Source: Enteractinococcus helveticum
Lineage (GTDB): Bacteria; Actinomycetota; Actinomycetes; Actinomycetales; Micrococcaceae
Assembly (NCBI RefSeq): GCF_001657475.1
Contig: NZ_LXEY01000010.1
Coordinates: 57,257 to 121,256, forward strand
Reading direction: 5' to 3'
DNA: 64,000 bases
The notes beneath the pieces were generated by a model that saw only the letters and a list, made by a program, of their open reading frames with translations, did not search any database and had not been told where the DNA came from. Shown here piece by piece: positions 36,462 to 45,946 of the stretch. Each line of letters starts with the position of its first letter. Position 1 is the first letter of the stretch. Position numbers and translations under genes: made by a program.

Positions 36462-37661
36462 TTAACCGATGGTCGCGTTGAACTCCACAATGCGCTCAAT
36501 GGCTCGGGCCACGTTGTCGTAGCCTGCGGCAAACGAGATCCGAATGTACTGACCGCCGTCCACACCATCGAAGTCAACGCCGGGAACCAAGGCGACATGA
36601 GCGTGTTCCAGCACCGCAGCAGCATAGGCCACGGTATTGCCGTAGCGCGCCAGGACTTGTTCGGAAGGTTGCGCGTAATAATAGAACGCGCCGTCGGCAG
36701 GAGCCGCATTGCGCCAGCCCAGCCGGTCAACATTGTCCAACACCAGCTGACGGGTGCGCGCAAATTCGGCAACCTCGGCGTCAGATTCTGTGTAGGCATC
36801 GGCGCTAAATGCTTCGATCGCAGCGTGCTGCCCGGCGGCAGGCGGGCACAGAGAAATTGAGCCGGCCAGCCCGGAGACGGCCGGCTCCAGATCTTCAGGC
36901 ATGAGCATCCAGCCCAAACGCCACCCGGGCATCCCCCAGTATTTAGAAAACGAGGAAATCACGATCGAATTGCGATCAAACTCCCACGCCGACGTCCCGC
37001 GGTCTTGGCCGTAAGTAATGCCGTGGTAGATCTCATCCGAGACCAACCGCACCCCGTTTTCGCCACACCAGGTGGCTAACTGGCGCATGTCGTCGCGAGT
37101 CACCATCGTGCCGGTCGGGTTATTTGGAGAGGCTAGGATCAGCCCGTCGAGGGGTTGTTCGGCGTGAAATTCGGCTAACTTCTCCACATTGAACCGGAAA
37201 TTTGTCTCCAGTCCGGCGGGCAAATCGACGACGTCGACGTCGAGCGCACTGAGGATGTTTCGGTAGGCCGGATACCCCGGTCGAGCCAGACCGACACGAT
37301 CGCCAACGTCGAAAGCCGCGATAAAGCTGGCCACGAAAGCTCCGGAGGAACCGGTGGTCACGGCCACGGATTCGTACCCGATGTCGAGGTCATACCAGCG
37401 CCGATAGTGATCGGCGATGGCCTGGCGCAGTTTTTTAATCCCCAGTGACGGGGTGTAGTTGAATACCGGGGCTTGGAGGTTATGCAACCGGGCGGCTTCC
37501 CGGTTGACTGCCGCGGGCGCTCCCCCGCTGGGTTCACCGGCACCAAGTGAAATGACGTCGATGCCTTGGGCTTTCATTGCATCGACGTCGCCGACGATAT
37601 CCATGACTTGAAAACGAGCGACTGCAGAACGACGACTGGGGGAGAACTGTGAAGCTGCCAT
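36462..37661 (-). CDS. Class I/II PLP-dependent aminotransferase
   Basis: A 399-residue aspartate-aminotransferase-fold enzyme. Seen are S-P-N-N-P-T-G-T, V-S-D-E-I-Y-H-G-I and the PLP lysine in SSFSKYWGMPGWRLGW, plus the C-terminal arginine in Q-Y-I-R-I-S-F. Substrate not determined. The start at 37661 begins MAASQFSPSRRSAVARFQVM; it lies 33 bases after dnaB on the same strand. Confidence 0.9.
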   Translation of the reverse strand: MAASQFSPSRRSAVARFQVMDIVGDVDAMKAQGIDVISLGAGEPSGGAPAAVNREAARLHNLQAPVFNYTPSLGIKKLRQAIADHYRRWYDLDIGYESVAVTTGSSGAFVASFIAAFDVGDRVGLARPGYPAYRNILSALDVDVVDLPAGLETNFRFNVEKLAEFHAEQPLDGLILASPNNPTGTMVTRDDMRQLATWCGENGVRLVSDEIYHGITYGQDRGTSAWEFDRNSIVISSFSKYWGMPGWRLGWMLMPEDLEPAVSGLAGSISLCPPAAGQHAAIEAFSADAYTESDAEVAEFARTRQLVLDNVDRLGWRNAAPADGAFYYYAQPSEQVLARYGNTVAYAAAVLEHAHVALVPGVDFDGVDGGQYIRISFAAGYDNVARAIERIVEFNATIG

Positions 37662-37694
37662 GCCCCCAGTATGCCAAATCACACCGGTGTACGG

Positions 37695-39068
37695 TTAGAA
37701 GCCGCCGTCGGATGGTGCCATATTGGCAAAGCGCGAGTAGTGACCTTGGAAGGCCAGCTCGATGGTCTTGGTTGGACCGTTGCGGTGTTTGGCCACGATC
37801 AGGTCAGCTTCTCCAGCGCGTGGGGATTCCTTGTCGTACATATCCTCACGGTGCAACAGGATGACCATGTCAGCGTCCTGTTCAATCGAACCAGATTCGC
37901 GCAAGTCCGAAACCTGAGGACGCTTATCGGTACGCTGCTCGGAACCACGGTTCAGCTGCGATAGTGCAATGACGGGCACCTCGAGTTCTTTGGCCAACAG
38001 TTTCAGGGCACGGGAGAACTCCGCCACTTCTTGCTGTCGGGATTCCACGCGTTTGCCTGAGCTCATCAGCTGCAGGTAGTCCAGCACAACTAATTTGAGG
38101 TTGTGCTGTTGTTTGAGACGACGACATTTGGCACGGATTTCCATCATCGACATGTTCGGGGAGTCGTCAATGAAAAACGGGGCTTCGTTGAGTCTTTGCA
38201 GAGTCAACGCCATCTTTCGCCACTGCCCTTCGTCCAAGGTGCCTTTGCGCAGATCCTGCAGCGAGATAGTGGCCTCGGCCGACAGTAAGCGCATAGCAAT
38301 CTCGGTCTTGCCCATTTCCAATGAGAAGAATGCCGAGGTCATCCCGTGCCCCACGGCTGCGGCACGAGCAAAGTCCAGCCCAAGTGTCGATTTACCGACG
38401 GCCGGGCGGGCAGCGATGACGATCATCTGGCCGCCGTGCAGGCCCTGGGTCAGCTCATCGAATTCATCAAAGTTTGTTGGCACGCCGGAAATGCCGTCCC
38501 CTGCGGTGGAGGCGGCTTCAATTTCGTCAATCGTTTCGGCCAGGATATCCCCGAGAGCGACGTAATCGTCACCGGTGCGGTTCTCGCCCACCTTATAGAT
38601 CTCGGCCTGGGCCTCATTGACGATGTCTTCGACCTCGCCTTCGGCATTAAAGCCCATCTGCGAGATTTTTGCGCCCACGTTGACGATACGACGCAAAATG
38701 GCTTTCTCCGCGACGATTTCGGCATAGAAGGACGCATTCGCTGCGGTGGGAACTGCCTGCACCAGGGTGTGGATCTCGGCGGCTCCCCCTGCCCGGGACA
38801 ATTCTTTGCGCCGGTCCAACATCGACGTCACGGTAATCGCATCCGCCGGCTCACCAGCAGCAAAGAGGTCGGTAATTGCTGTGTAGATCAGTTCATGACC
38901 CGGTGAATAAAAATCATTTGGACGCAGAATTTCCGATACTTCAGCGATCGCATCGGTCGACAACATCATTGCGCCCAGTACAGAACGCTCCGCGTCAAGG
39001 TCTTGAGGCGGAGTTCGGGGATTGGCTGAGACACCATTTACAGTTTCCATCGCATTAAAGTGTGCCAT
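37695..39068 (-). CDS. dnaB: Replicative DNA helicase
   Basis: A protein of about 457 residues with the DnaB pattern: N-terminal primase-interaction domain beginning P-P-Q-D-L-D-A-E-R-S-V-L-G-A-M-M, RecA-like motor with Walker A A-A-R-P-A-V-G-K-S-T and L-D-Y-L-Q-L-M, and C-terminal Q-D-A-D-M-V-I-L-L-H-R. It unwinds DNA ahead of the replication fork. No intein. The start could be 39068 or 39050; GGGGAGGG lies 16 bases before the first. It usually follows rplI, but here about 10 kb of other genes separate them. Confidence 0.95.
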   Translation of the reverse strand: MAHFNAMETVNGVSANPRTPPQDLDAERSVLGAMMLSTDAIAEVSEILRPNDFYSPGHELIYTAITDLFAAGEPADAITVTSMLDRRKELSRAGGAAEIHTLVQAVPTAANASFYAEIVAEKAILRRIVNVGAKISQMGFNAEGEVEDIVNEAQAEIYKVGENRTGDDYVALGDILAETIDEIEAASTAGDGISGVPTNFDEFDELTQGLHGGQMIVIAARPAVGKSTLGLDFARAAAVGHGMTSAFFSLEMGKTEIAMRLLSAEATISLQDLRKGTLDEGQWRKMALTLQRLNEAPFFIDDSPNMSMMEIRAKCRRLKQQHNLKLVVLDYLQLMSSGKRVESRQQEVAEFSRALKLLAKELEVPVIALSQLNRGSEQRTDKRPQVSDLRESGSIEQDADMVILLHREDMYDKESPRAGEADLIVAKHRNGPTKTIELAFQGHYSRFANMAPSDGGF

Positions 39069-39240
39069 CGTTCCGTTTAAAGTACCCTCCCCTGCCCCGG
39101 CAGCAGAATGCTGCAACTCAAGCTCGTGAACAGCCGATGCACGCATTCTTGCCCTGATGCCAATATCGGCTGTTACGAGCTAGTACCGGATGACGCTACC
39201 TCCCAGATTCGCGTGTATCAACTGGGGATAACTCCCCTGC

Positions 39241-39470
39241 TGTGGATAACTTGTGGATTACTTTGCACAGGATGTGGATGAGCCGTGGAATACTTATCAA
39301 CAGTATCCACAAACCCTGCTCTGACTTGGATGTTTAACACCCACAGCCTGTGGATAGGAAGTTTTTTACCCCTATTATTTGGGATTTGACAACGCAAAAT
39401 TTAAGAGATTCTAACTCCTTTCACACCTGCAACAAAAGTTATCCACAAGTTATGCACATCTTGTGGGTAA
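39241..39470. repeat. Cluster of DnaA-box-like sequences (cluster 1)
   Basis: Two perfect DnaA boxes (TGTGGATAA at 39241, TTATCCACA at 39439) and about seven with one mismatch (39252, 39273, 39294, 39303, 39349, 39450, 39462) occur in 230 bases, in both orientations, around an AT-rich stretch at 39361-39420. It lies 170 bases upstream of dnaB. This may be a DnaA-binding control or titration region; see findings for why an origin is less likely. Confidence 0.7.
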
Positions 39471-40089
39471 ATTACATTCATGTCATTCCTGAACACTTCG
39501 GCATGATTTCCGGCATGTCGCAAAAGCCGGAGTTTAAAATAGAGTTATTTCGAAAATTGCAAGTAGCTCGTGGTTCGATCGATCACATGAAAATCGGAGC
39601 AAATTTTGCGCGATTAAACCGAGTTGAATAGAAGAAAAAATTGCTCACGAGACGTCAAAATGCCGTCACAAGATTGTTCACCGATCACGATTAAATCGAA
39701 TTCAGCTCAAATGCTGGGTGGGGAGGCTACCGCAGCAAGAGCGTGCGACGCCAAACCGGCACACCTCCCCGCGGCTCACGGTGCAGGCAGTTTTTCACGG
39801 ACTACCAAGCCCTCAAGCAACGCTGAAGACTCAAGCGACTGCAGGGAAGCGCCTTGAGTGGTTGTGAGAGCTGCTGCCTGCTCTCCGTATGCGGACAGTG
39901 GCGACGGCACGACGCTCCAGGTCCATCATGGCACTCGAGCAGTACGCCGCGCCGCCACTCCAGACGGCACGCGAGCCCGACCCTAAAGTCAAGGGAACTC
40001 CAGAAATCAATCACTGCACCGTCATGGCAATCTCTCGACTCTGGTCAAGGAAAACTCACCTTCACAGGCGCAAACTGTGACTCGCGTCT
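39471..40089. other. Gene-free stretch between DnaA-box clusters
   Basis: Several short open frames occur on both strands but none has a ribosome site, family motif or conserved look. The first 200 bases are AT-rich relative to neighbours. No RNA gene is recognised. Confidence 0.45.
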
Positions 40090-40152
40090 CGTGGATAACC
40101 TCAAATTACATGTGTGTAACTTGTGCACACGTGTGGAAAGGCTTGTGGATAA
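40090..40152. repeat. DnaA-box-like sequences (cluster 2)
   Basis: A perfect box TGTGGATAA at 40144 with CGTGGATAA at 40090 and TGTGTGTAA at 40111 (one mismatch each), immediately downstream of the YggS stop codon. Confidence 0.55.
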
Positions 40153-40157
40153 GTAGC

Positions 40158-40898
40158 CTATTCCGAGTAATCGCGTTCGCCGAAGATAGCCGTTCCGACC
40201 CGTACGACTGTCGCGCCTTCTTCGATGGCGATCTCATAGTCGTTCGTCATCCCCATCGATAAGCCGGCCTCGCCGATGAGCTCGGGTCGACGTTCCAACA
40301 GGTCATCCCGTAGTCGGCGCAGCACTGAAAAATTGTGACGAATGACTGCCTCGTCTCCGGTATGAATAGCCATCGTCATCAGCCCTTTGACATTGAGGGC
40401 GTCGAATTCGAGGAGTTGCTCCAGGAAATTTTCGACTTCCCCGAGCTCAAGGCCTGATTTCGTCTCTTCACCTGAAACGTTGACCTGTACGTAAACATCT
40501 AACGTACGGTCGTTCTCTTTGAGCTGGGTGTTTAGACGCCGAGCAATCCGAATGCGATCTAACGCCTGAAACTCATGCGCGAATTCCGCGACATCACGGG
40601 TCTTATTGGACTGCAGCGGGCCAATGATTGCCCAGTGGATGCCCAAATCTGCCATATCGGTGGCTTTATGTTGGGCTTCTTGCACCTTGTTTTCGCCAAA
40701 TTGTTGCATGCCTGCAGCATGGGCGGCTCGGATCCGTTCTTCGGAAACGGTTTTAGAGACCGGCAGTAGCCGTATCTCACTGGGATCTCGACCGGCACGT
40801 TGTGCAGCGGCACGAATCTTGTCGTGAATCTCTGCGAGAGCTTGGCGGAAGTCTTCTGCAGTAACAGCTACGCGTGGCGTATTCTCAAGCGTGGACAT
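40158..40898 (-). CDS. YggS-family pyridoxal phosphate homeostasis protein
   Basis: A 246-residue protein with the YggS/PROSC pattern: the PLP lysine in L-L-P-V-S-K-T, F-G-E-N-K-V-Q-E, H-W-A-I-I-G-P-L-Q-S-N-K, L-M-T-M, and S-M-G-M-T-N-D-Y-E-I-A-I. It binds PLP and balances vitamin B6 and amino acid pools without catalysing a known reaction. The start at 40898 begins MSTLENTPRV; it is divergent from the MocR-type regulator 73 bases away. Confidence 0.92.
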   Translation of the reverse strand: MSTLENTPRVAVTAEDFRQALAEIHDKIRAAAQRAGRDPSEIRLLPVSKTVSEERIRAAHAAGMQQFGENKVQEAQHKATDMADLGIHWAIIGPLQSNKTRDVAEFAHEFQALDRIRIARRLNTQLKENDRTLDVYVQVNVSGEETKSGLELGEVENFLEQLLEFDALNVKGLMTMAIHTGDEAVIRHNFSVLRRLRDDLLERRPELIGEAGLSMGMTNDYEIAIEEGATVVRVGTAIFGERDYSE

Positions 40899-40971
40899 GA
40901 CCAAAATGTAACATAAGAAGAGATTCTGTAAGCCTTTCATCCTTCTTATCGGAGGGTATTCAGGAGTTTTA

Positions 40972-42306
40972 GTGCCCCAGTCGTCTGCCATATCGGATCA
41001 GATCGCATCCATCACCGCTAAAACAGCCGCCGAGATCGCTGAAGCGGTTCGAGACCTGGTGGATGCCGGCCAGCTCGCACCTGGGGCCAGCCTTCCACCG
41101 GTACGCGCCCTAGCGGAGCACCTAGAGGTAAACCGAAATACCGTCGTCGCCGCATATGGATTACTCGTCCAAGCCGGGGTGGCCGTGACACGCGGACGTG
41201 CCGGAACAAAAATCGTTGACCTACAGCCACTCCCCCAAGAAGGCTTTTCAAATGTAACCGGACTCGTCGATATCGCTTCGGGGAACCCAGACCCAGCACT
41301 GCTACCTGCTGCAGGCCAAGCGTTAGCGCAATTAGCAGCCGACGAACCGGTGCTTTATGGTCAACCCGTCATCGACCCAGATTTGGCGCAGTGGGCGCGC
41401 GAGATGCTCGTACAGGACGTTGGCGAAGCCGAACTCACCATCACTGCCGGCTCGGCTGATGCAGTCCAACGACTCCTGGCGGACTCATTAACCATCGGAG
41501 ATGCTGTGGGTTTTGAACAGCCCTGCTTCCTCACCACTATTCAAACGGCCCAAGCCGCCGGCTACCGTCCAATACCTATGCCAGTCGATGCAGAAGGGCT
41601 CACCGTTGAAGGGCTCCAGAACGCATTGGACGAGGGTATCCGTGCACTCGTGGTTACACCGCGAGCCCACAACCCCACCGGAGCTGTGATCTCAGCAGCG
41701 CGCGCTCAAGACCTGTCGGCATTACTGGCGGATCATCCACACGTCTTGATTATCGAAGATGACCATTTCTGGCAGGTTTCCAACCACTCCTATCGCTCGA
41801 TCATCCCCGCAAACCACCCCCGATGGGCGCTTGTGCGTTCGGTGTCGAAGTCGCTTGGACCAGATCTGCGTGTGGGCATTGTCGGATCGGACAAACTCAC
41901 CGCATCCCGCCTTGCCTCACACATTCGCTCCGGGGCCATGTGGGTCTCCCACCTCTTACAACGCCTCACCTACCTGTTGACAACCCACCCCGATACTCCC
42001 GCACAGTTAGCGCATGCCTCGCAGGAATATGCTCGCGCCAATGCGCAGCTCATTGAGGCGCTAGCAACGTCGAAAATATCAGCCACCTCCGCTGACGGGG
42101 TCAATGTCTGGATCAACCTTCATGAAAAGGCAGCTCCAGTGGTTGAGGCCTTGGCCGCACGCGGCTGGTTAGTGCGAGATGGTGCCGAATTCTCTCTCGA
42201 CAGTACCGACGACGCCGTAAACCACATTCGAGTCACAATTCATCAGTTAACACCTGCCCAGCGAGACGAATTTGTCTCCGACTTGGTAGCTGCCCTAGAC
42301 GTCTAA
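40972..42306 (+). CDS. MocR/PdxR-type GntR regulator with aminotransferase domain
   Basis: A 444-residue protein: N-terminal GntR winged helix (LPPVRALAEHLEVNRNTVVA, residues about 41-60) and a fold-type I aminotransferase domain with P-R-A-H-N-P-T-G, I-E-D-D-H-F and the PLP lysine in R-S-V-S-K-S-L-G-P. MocR proteins sense PLP or PLP-amino-acid adducts. GTG start with CAGGAG upstream. Divergence from YggS suggests regulation of B6 homeostasis, as PdxR does. Confidence 0.9.
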   Translation: MPQSSAISDQIASITAKTAAEIAEAVRDLVDAGQLAPGASLPPVRALAEHLEVNRNTVVAAYGLLVQAGVAVTRGRAGTKIVDLQPLPQEGFSNVTGLVDIASGNPDPALLPAAGQALAQLAADEPVLYGQPVIDPDLAQWAREMLVQDVGEAELTITAGSADAVQRLLADSLTIGDAVGFEQPCFLTTIQTAQAAGYRPIPMPVDAEGLTVEGLQNALDEGIRALVVTPRAHNPTGAVISAARAQDLSALLADHPHVLIIEDDHFWQVSNHSYRSIIPANHPRWALVRSVSKSLGPDLRVGIVGSDKLTASRLASHIRSGAMWVSHLLQRLTYLLTTHPDTPAQLAHASQEYARANAQLIEALATSKISATSADGVNVWINLHEKAAPVVEALAARGWLVRDGAEFSLDSTDDAVNHIRVTIHQLTPAQRDEFVSDLVAALDV

Positions 42307-42334
42307 CTGCGTAATATCATGCCCCTCACACACC

Positions 42335-43129
42335 TCACGCAACCGGCTGCGTCATCTGTTCTGTAGCTGTGCGGATCAATTGCAAGACCTCTGTACGCAA
42401 CTCGGCAAACTGGGACTCATTGCGCGTAGCAACCTGGTCGCGATTTCTACACAGCGGAACGTCCAGTGTTGTGATGACACTTGCTGGTTTACCGCCCAAT
42501 ACCACGACCCGATCGGCCAAATACACGGCCTCGTCAATGTCGTGCGTAACAACCACGATGGTCATACCAAGATCATTACGAATCTTTCGTGTCAGGTCTT
42601 CAAGTTCAAAACGCGTCTGAGCATCAACGGAAGCAAATGGTTCGTCCATGATCAAGATGCCGGGCTTATACGCTAGAGCACGTGCTATCGCTACGCGCTG
42701 TTGCATCCCACCGGACAGTTCCCACGGATATTTGTCACCAGCGTCCGGCAATCCCACTTCTGTCAGTGCTGCAGTGATACGGCGTCGTATCTCGTTTTTA
42801 GACAATTTGAGGTGTCGTAGCGGGAAAGCAATATTCTTCCGCACCGTCAGCCACGGCATAAGGGACCTGCTGTAATCCTGAAATACTAGGGCCAGTTCTT
42901 CGGGCGGCCCATTCACTATGCGATCACCGATGTGGATGGTGCCTGTCGTGATCGGGTGCAGCCCGGCCAGAGATTTTAACAGGGTAGTTTTTCCGACGCC
43001 GGAAGGACCAACAAGACAGACGATCTCCCCGTCATAGACGTCCAAATTCAAGTCCGTGATGATTTCTGGGCCGGAACCATAACGTTTCGAAACGTCTCGC
43101 ACAGCCAGTAATGGGGTATTTTCACTCAT
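42335..43129 (-). CDS. ABC transporter ATPase (SsuB/TauB/NrtD type)
   Basis: A 264-residue ATPase with Walker A G-P-S-G-V-G-K-T-T, signature L-S-G-G-M-Q-Q-R and Walker B I-L-I-M-D-E-P-F-A-S-V-D, and the H-loop V-V-T-H-D-I-D-E-A-V-Y-L-A-D typical of nitrate/sulfonate/taurine importers. Third downstream in a leftward transporter operon; AGGAG precedes the ATG. Confidence 0.92.
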   Translation of the reverse strand: MSENTPLLAVRDVSKRYGSGPEIITDLNLDVYDGEIVCLVGPSGVGKTTLLKSLAGLHPITTGTIHIGDRIVNGPPEELALVFQDYSRSLMPWLTVRKNIAFPLRHLKLSKNEIRRRITAALTEVGLPDAGDKYPWELSGGMQQRVAIARALAYKPGILIMDEPFASVDAQTRFELEDLTRKIRNDLGMTIVVVTHDIDEAVYLADRVVVLGGKPASVITTLDVPLCRNRDQVATRNESQFAELRTEVLQLIRTATEQMTQPVA

Positions 43130-43158
43130 GGAAACTCCTAAGAATTAAAACGAACAGC

Positions 43159-43965
43159 CTATTCAGCCAGCTGGACTGCCCGAGACTTGTCATACCAACG
43201 CAGTAACGGCTTGCGAATCATCTCGAGGATAAAATTCGCACCGAAGCCAATAATGCCAAGCAAAATGATGCCCGCCCACATGCTGACGCTCATGAAACTT
43301 TGTTGGGCCAGAATGGTCATCGCACCGATTCCCCGGGAGGCGCCAAGCATTTCTGTAGCAATAAGCACCACGAAGGAGAACTGCAGACTCACCTGCAAAC
43401 CCGAAAAGATCTGTGGCAGAGCTCCGGGCAATTGGATGCCTAAAACCCGTTCCAGTGGGGTAATACGGTACACGCGTGCCATCTCGAGAAGCTGCGGCTC
43501 TACTGCTCGCACACCGTCAATGGTTGCAATCCAGGTTGGTGGAAACGCTGCCAGCACAATGATCATCAAACGCACCTCATCGCCAAAACCAAATAAGCTG
43601 ATGAAAACCGGCACGACGGCGACCGATGGGATCGCGCGGTAGAGATGAATCGCTGGCGAAAATAATTCCGCAAGCGGCGGGAATAGCGCAAACAAAAGAC
43701 CTGTGACCACCCCCAATACGACTGCGATCGAAAAGCCAACCGCCAGGGTCACGAGGCTTGGCACGACGTCGCTCAAGAAATGGTCAAATAGCCACAACGC
43801 TTGGAACTCGACCAAAATATCACGCAGCGATGGAAAGAAAGCACTATTTTGAGCATCTGACCAGAACCACCAGGCGATTAGCAACAGGACCGGCACACCG
43901 ATCTGGATGAGCCAGCCGAGTGAACGCTTCGAACCATTCGCCGACTTTTTTGTCTGTACGGTCAT
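43159..43965 (-). CDS. ABC transporter permease (SsuC/TauC type), second
   Basis: A 268-residue protein with six hydrophobic segments and the E-x-x-x-x-x-x-x-x-x-G-I/L-x-x-x-P loop near E-M-A-R-V-Y-R-I-T. Its start codon directly follows the stop of the other permease, so the two are coupled and probably form a heterodimeric channel. Confidence 0.9.
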   Translation of the reverse strand: MTVQTKKSANGSKRSLGWLIQIGVPVLLLIAWWFWSDAQNSAFFPSLRDILVEFQALWLFDHFLSDVVPSLVTLAVGFSIAVVLGVVTGLLFALFPPLAELFSPAIHLYRAIPSVAVVPVFISLFGFGDEVRLMIIVLAAFPPTWIATIDGVRAVEPQLLEMARVYRITPLERVLGIQLPGALPQIFSGLQVSLQFSFVVLIATEMLGASRGIGAMTILAQQSFMSVSMWAGIILLGIIGFGANFILEMIRKPLLRWYDKSRAVQLAE

Positions 43966-44730
43966 CTAGTTCGCTACCTTTCGATGTGACGGGTGCCAGT
44001 GCAACACAGCATTCTCGACTTTTTCGCTCAGCAGCTGAGCAGCAAGTCCCACCAGACCCAGCAGAATAACTAGTGCGTAAAGCGTGGACGCGGATGCTGT
44101 ACTTTGCGAGGACTGTTGGATCAATTGCCCCAAACCTGGTCCCCCACCGACTAGACCTGCCACAACCGTGACGATAAGCGACACAGGTATGGCAATTCGG
44201 ATAGCAGTGGCAATGAAGGCTGATGTGGAAGGCAGCACGACCCGCAACAAAATGTCGTATTGAGGAATGCTGTAGGACCGACTGGTTTCAATGGCTATCG
44301 GATCGGTTTCACGAACACCGTTGGTGGTTTGATACAGGATAGGCAGGACACAGCCGTAGAAGACCAAGAATCTGCCCATTTCTTCGGTTGGTCCAAATAC
44401 CAGGATTGCTAGTGGCAAGATGACGATAGGGGGAATTGGTTTGAGAAACTCCACGATGATCTTAAACGCGTTGCCAATTGTCGGGTACCAGCCACACAGC
44501 AAACCGATAATGATGCCGACGATCGCTGCCGCAACGAATCCAACGACTGCAATTTCAATAGTGACCCACAGAGCCGACCAGAAGGCACCGCTAGCTAGTA
44601 AAGCGAGTGCGGCTTGAGCGGTTTCAGTTGGTGCTGGGAGTGGTGTGTCGCGCAACGGCCCGACATAGAGTAACTGCCAGGTCAACACGGCACCGACTAT
44701 TCCGACAATGCCAAGCACATATTTACGCAT
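43966..44730 (-). CDS. ABC transporter permease (SsuC/TauC type), first
   Basis: A 254-residue permease with about six membrane segments and the ATPase-contact loop around I-E-T-S-R-S-Y-S-I-P-Q-Y-D. Two different permease genes are unusual for this class, which commonly has one; the pair suggests a heterodimer. Confidence 0.88.
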   Translation of the reverse strand: MRKYVLGIVGIVGAVLTWQLLYVGPLRDTPLPAPTETAQAALALLASGAFWSALWVTIEIAVVGFVAAAIVGIIIGLLCGWYPTIGNAFKIIVEFLKPIPPIVILPLAILVFGPTEEMGRFLVFYGCVLPILYQTTNGVRETDPIAIETSRSYSIPQYDILLRVVLPSTSAFIATAIRIAIPVSLIVTVVAGLVGGGPGLGQLIQQSSQSTASASTLYALVILLGLVGLAAQLLSEKVENAVLHWHPSHRKVAN

Positions 44731-44773
44731 AGAAATCCACCACCATCACGTTGCTTCAGAACTAAATTGTGAG

Positions 44774-45769
44774 TCACTCCGTTGGGAGTATGACAAAGTC
44801 GTCGACATTGACCGATTGGTTGATGAAGTCCATGTCGACGAGCTTGTCGTTGGCCAGTTTCAGTGCATCAACGTCGACTTCTGAGGGGAAATAATTGAAT
44901 TGTTCGCTTGCGCGCAACAATTCTGGATCAATTCCGGTCAGTTCAGACCCAGCATCAATAGCAGCGTCTGTGTTCTCATTGGCATACTCATTCGACTTCC
45001 GGATGGCACGCTGCAGTTTCGCCACCAGCTCGGTGTTTTCTTGTACTTCAGGGCTGACCAACCAGGTACTGGTCTGGCCACTTTCGTAGAACTCCAAACC
45101 TGGACGCCACAAGACAGTTGCCCCGTTTTCTTCAGCTTCGACGGTAAATGGCAGCGGTACAGCTGCTGCGTCAATTCGTCCCGTTCGCAGTGACTCAATC
45201 TGTGAGGTGAAATCCAGTGCGATCCATTCAACCTTGTCTGGATCGGCGCCTTCGCTTTTCATTGCATCGATAATGAAGGCTTCAAAAATTGCCTGACGTG
45301 CTGGAACGCCGACATTTTTGCCTTCCAGGTCTGCGGGGGATTCAATCCCACTATCGGGCATGACCATGACTGCTTGGACATCATAATCATGAGCGGTTTC
45401 TGGGTCATCTGGGAATCCGGCTGCTGGCGCGATGGACTTAATGTTGATCGATTGGCTTTGGGCGTTCAGGGCAGGGATCACCGGAATAGAAGCAACGTCC
45501 AGTTCGTTACTTTGCAATGCTGCGACAGCTGCTGGAGGGTTAGCACTTGCGGAGAGCTCAACGTTTAGACCTTCTTCTTCAAAGAAACCTTGCTCTACCC
45601 CTAATGAAACAGCTGAGCCGGTGGCGGTACCATCGGTGGCCATCCGAATTGTCATGGTATCTGCCGCTGCAGTATCTGCGGCATCTCCGTCGCCGTCACC
45701 ACAGGCGGTCAAGGCGAGCGCCCCTGTTAGAGCTGTTACCCATAGGCTCTTATGCAAATACGACTTCAT
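44774..45769 (-). CDS. ABC transporter substrate-binding lipoprotein (SsuA/NMT1-like)
   Basis: A 331-residue lipoprotein: signal peptide with lipobox L-T-A-C near residue 23, then an acidic linker and a periplasmic-binding fold of the nitrate/sulfonate/THI5 type (I-R-M-A-T-D-G-T, A-V-A-A-L-Q-S-N-E-L-D-V-A-S). It captures the solute for the permease pair. AAGGTGG precedes the ATG at 45769. Divergent from the hydrolase gene, with two dyads in the gap. Confidence 0.9.
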   Translation of the reverse strand: MKSYLHKSLWVTALTGALALTACGDGDGDAADTAAADTMTIRMATDGTATGSAVSLGVEQGFFEEEGLNVELSASANPPAAVAALQSNELDVASIPVIPALNAQSQSINIKSIAPAAGFPDDPETAHDYDVQAVMVMPDSGIESPADLEGKNVGVPARQAIFEAFIIDAMKSEGADPDKVEWIALDFTSQIESLRTGRIDAAAVPLPFTVEAEENGATVLWRPGLEFYESGQTSTWLVSPEVQENTELVAKLQRAIRKSNEYANENTDAAIDAGSELTGIDPELLRASEQFNYFPSEVDVDALKLANDKLVDMDFINQSVNVDDFVILPTE

Positions 45770-45853
45770 TTTATTATCCACCTTCAAAGTTGTGATGCGA
45801 ATCTCACTTGTCTCGATGTTATGGAATTCATCAACTATTGAAAATCACATAAT

Positions 45854-45872
45854 AGTTATGCTTGCCATAACT
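45854..45872. promoter_or_regulatory. LysR-type operator between transporter and hydrolase genes
   Basis: AGTTATGCTTGCCATAACT is a perfect 7-bp inverted repeat with a 5-base spacer in the divergent gap; a second dyad, TGTGTTGGAACACA, lies at 45910-45923. The LysR gene downstream of the hydrolase is the likely binder of at least one. Confidence 0.55.
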
Positions 45873-45946
45873 TTTTGCTGATTGAGCATGCCCTTCCTGT
45901 CAGCCATGATGTGTTGGAACACACATTTTGATTCGGGAGGTTGTCG

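Noticed and set aside
39471..40089. Small genes in the gene-free region
   Set aside because: Frames are short, lack ribosome sites and show no recognisable motif.
39241..40152. Chromosomal replication origin
   Set aside because: No dnaA or dnaN nearby and the ribosomal operon would be head-on to forks; kept only as DnaA-binding region.
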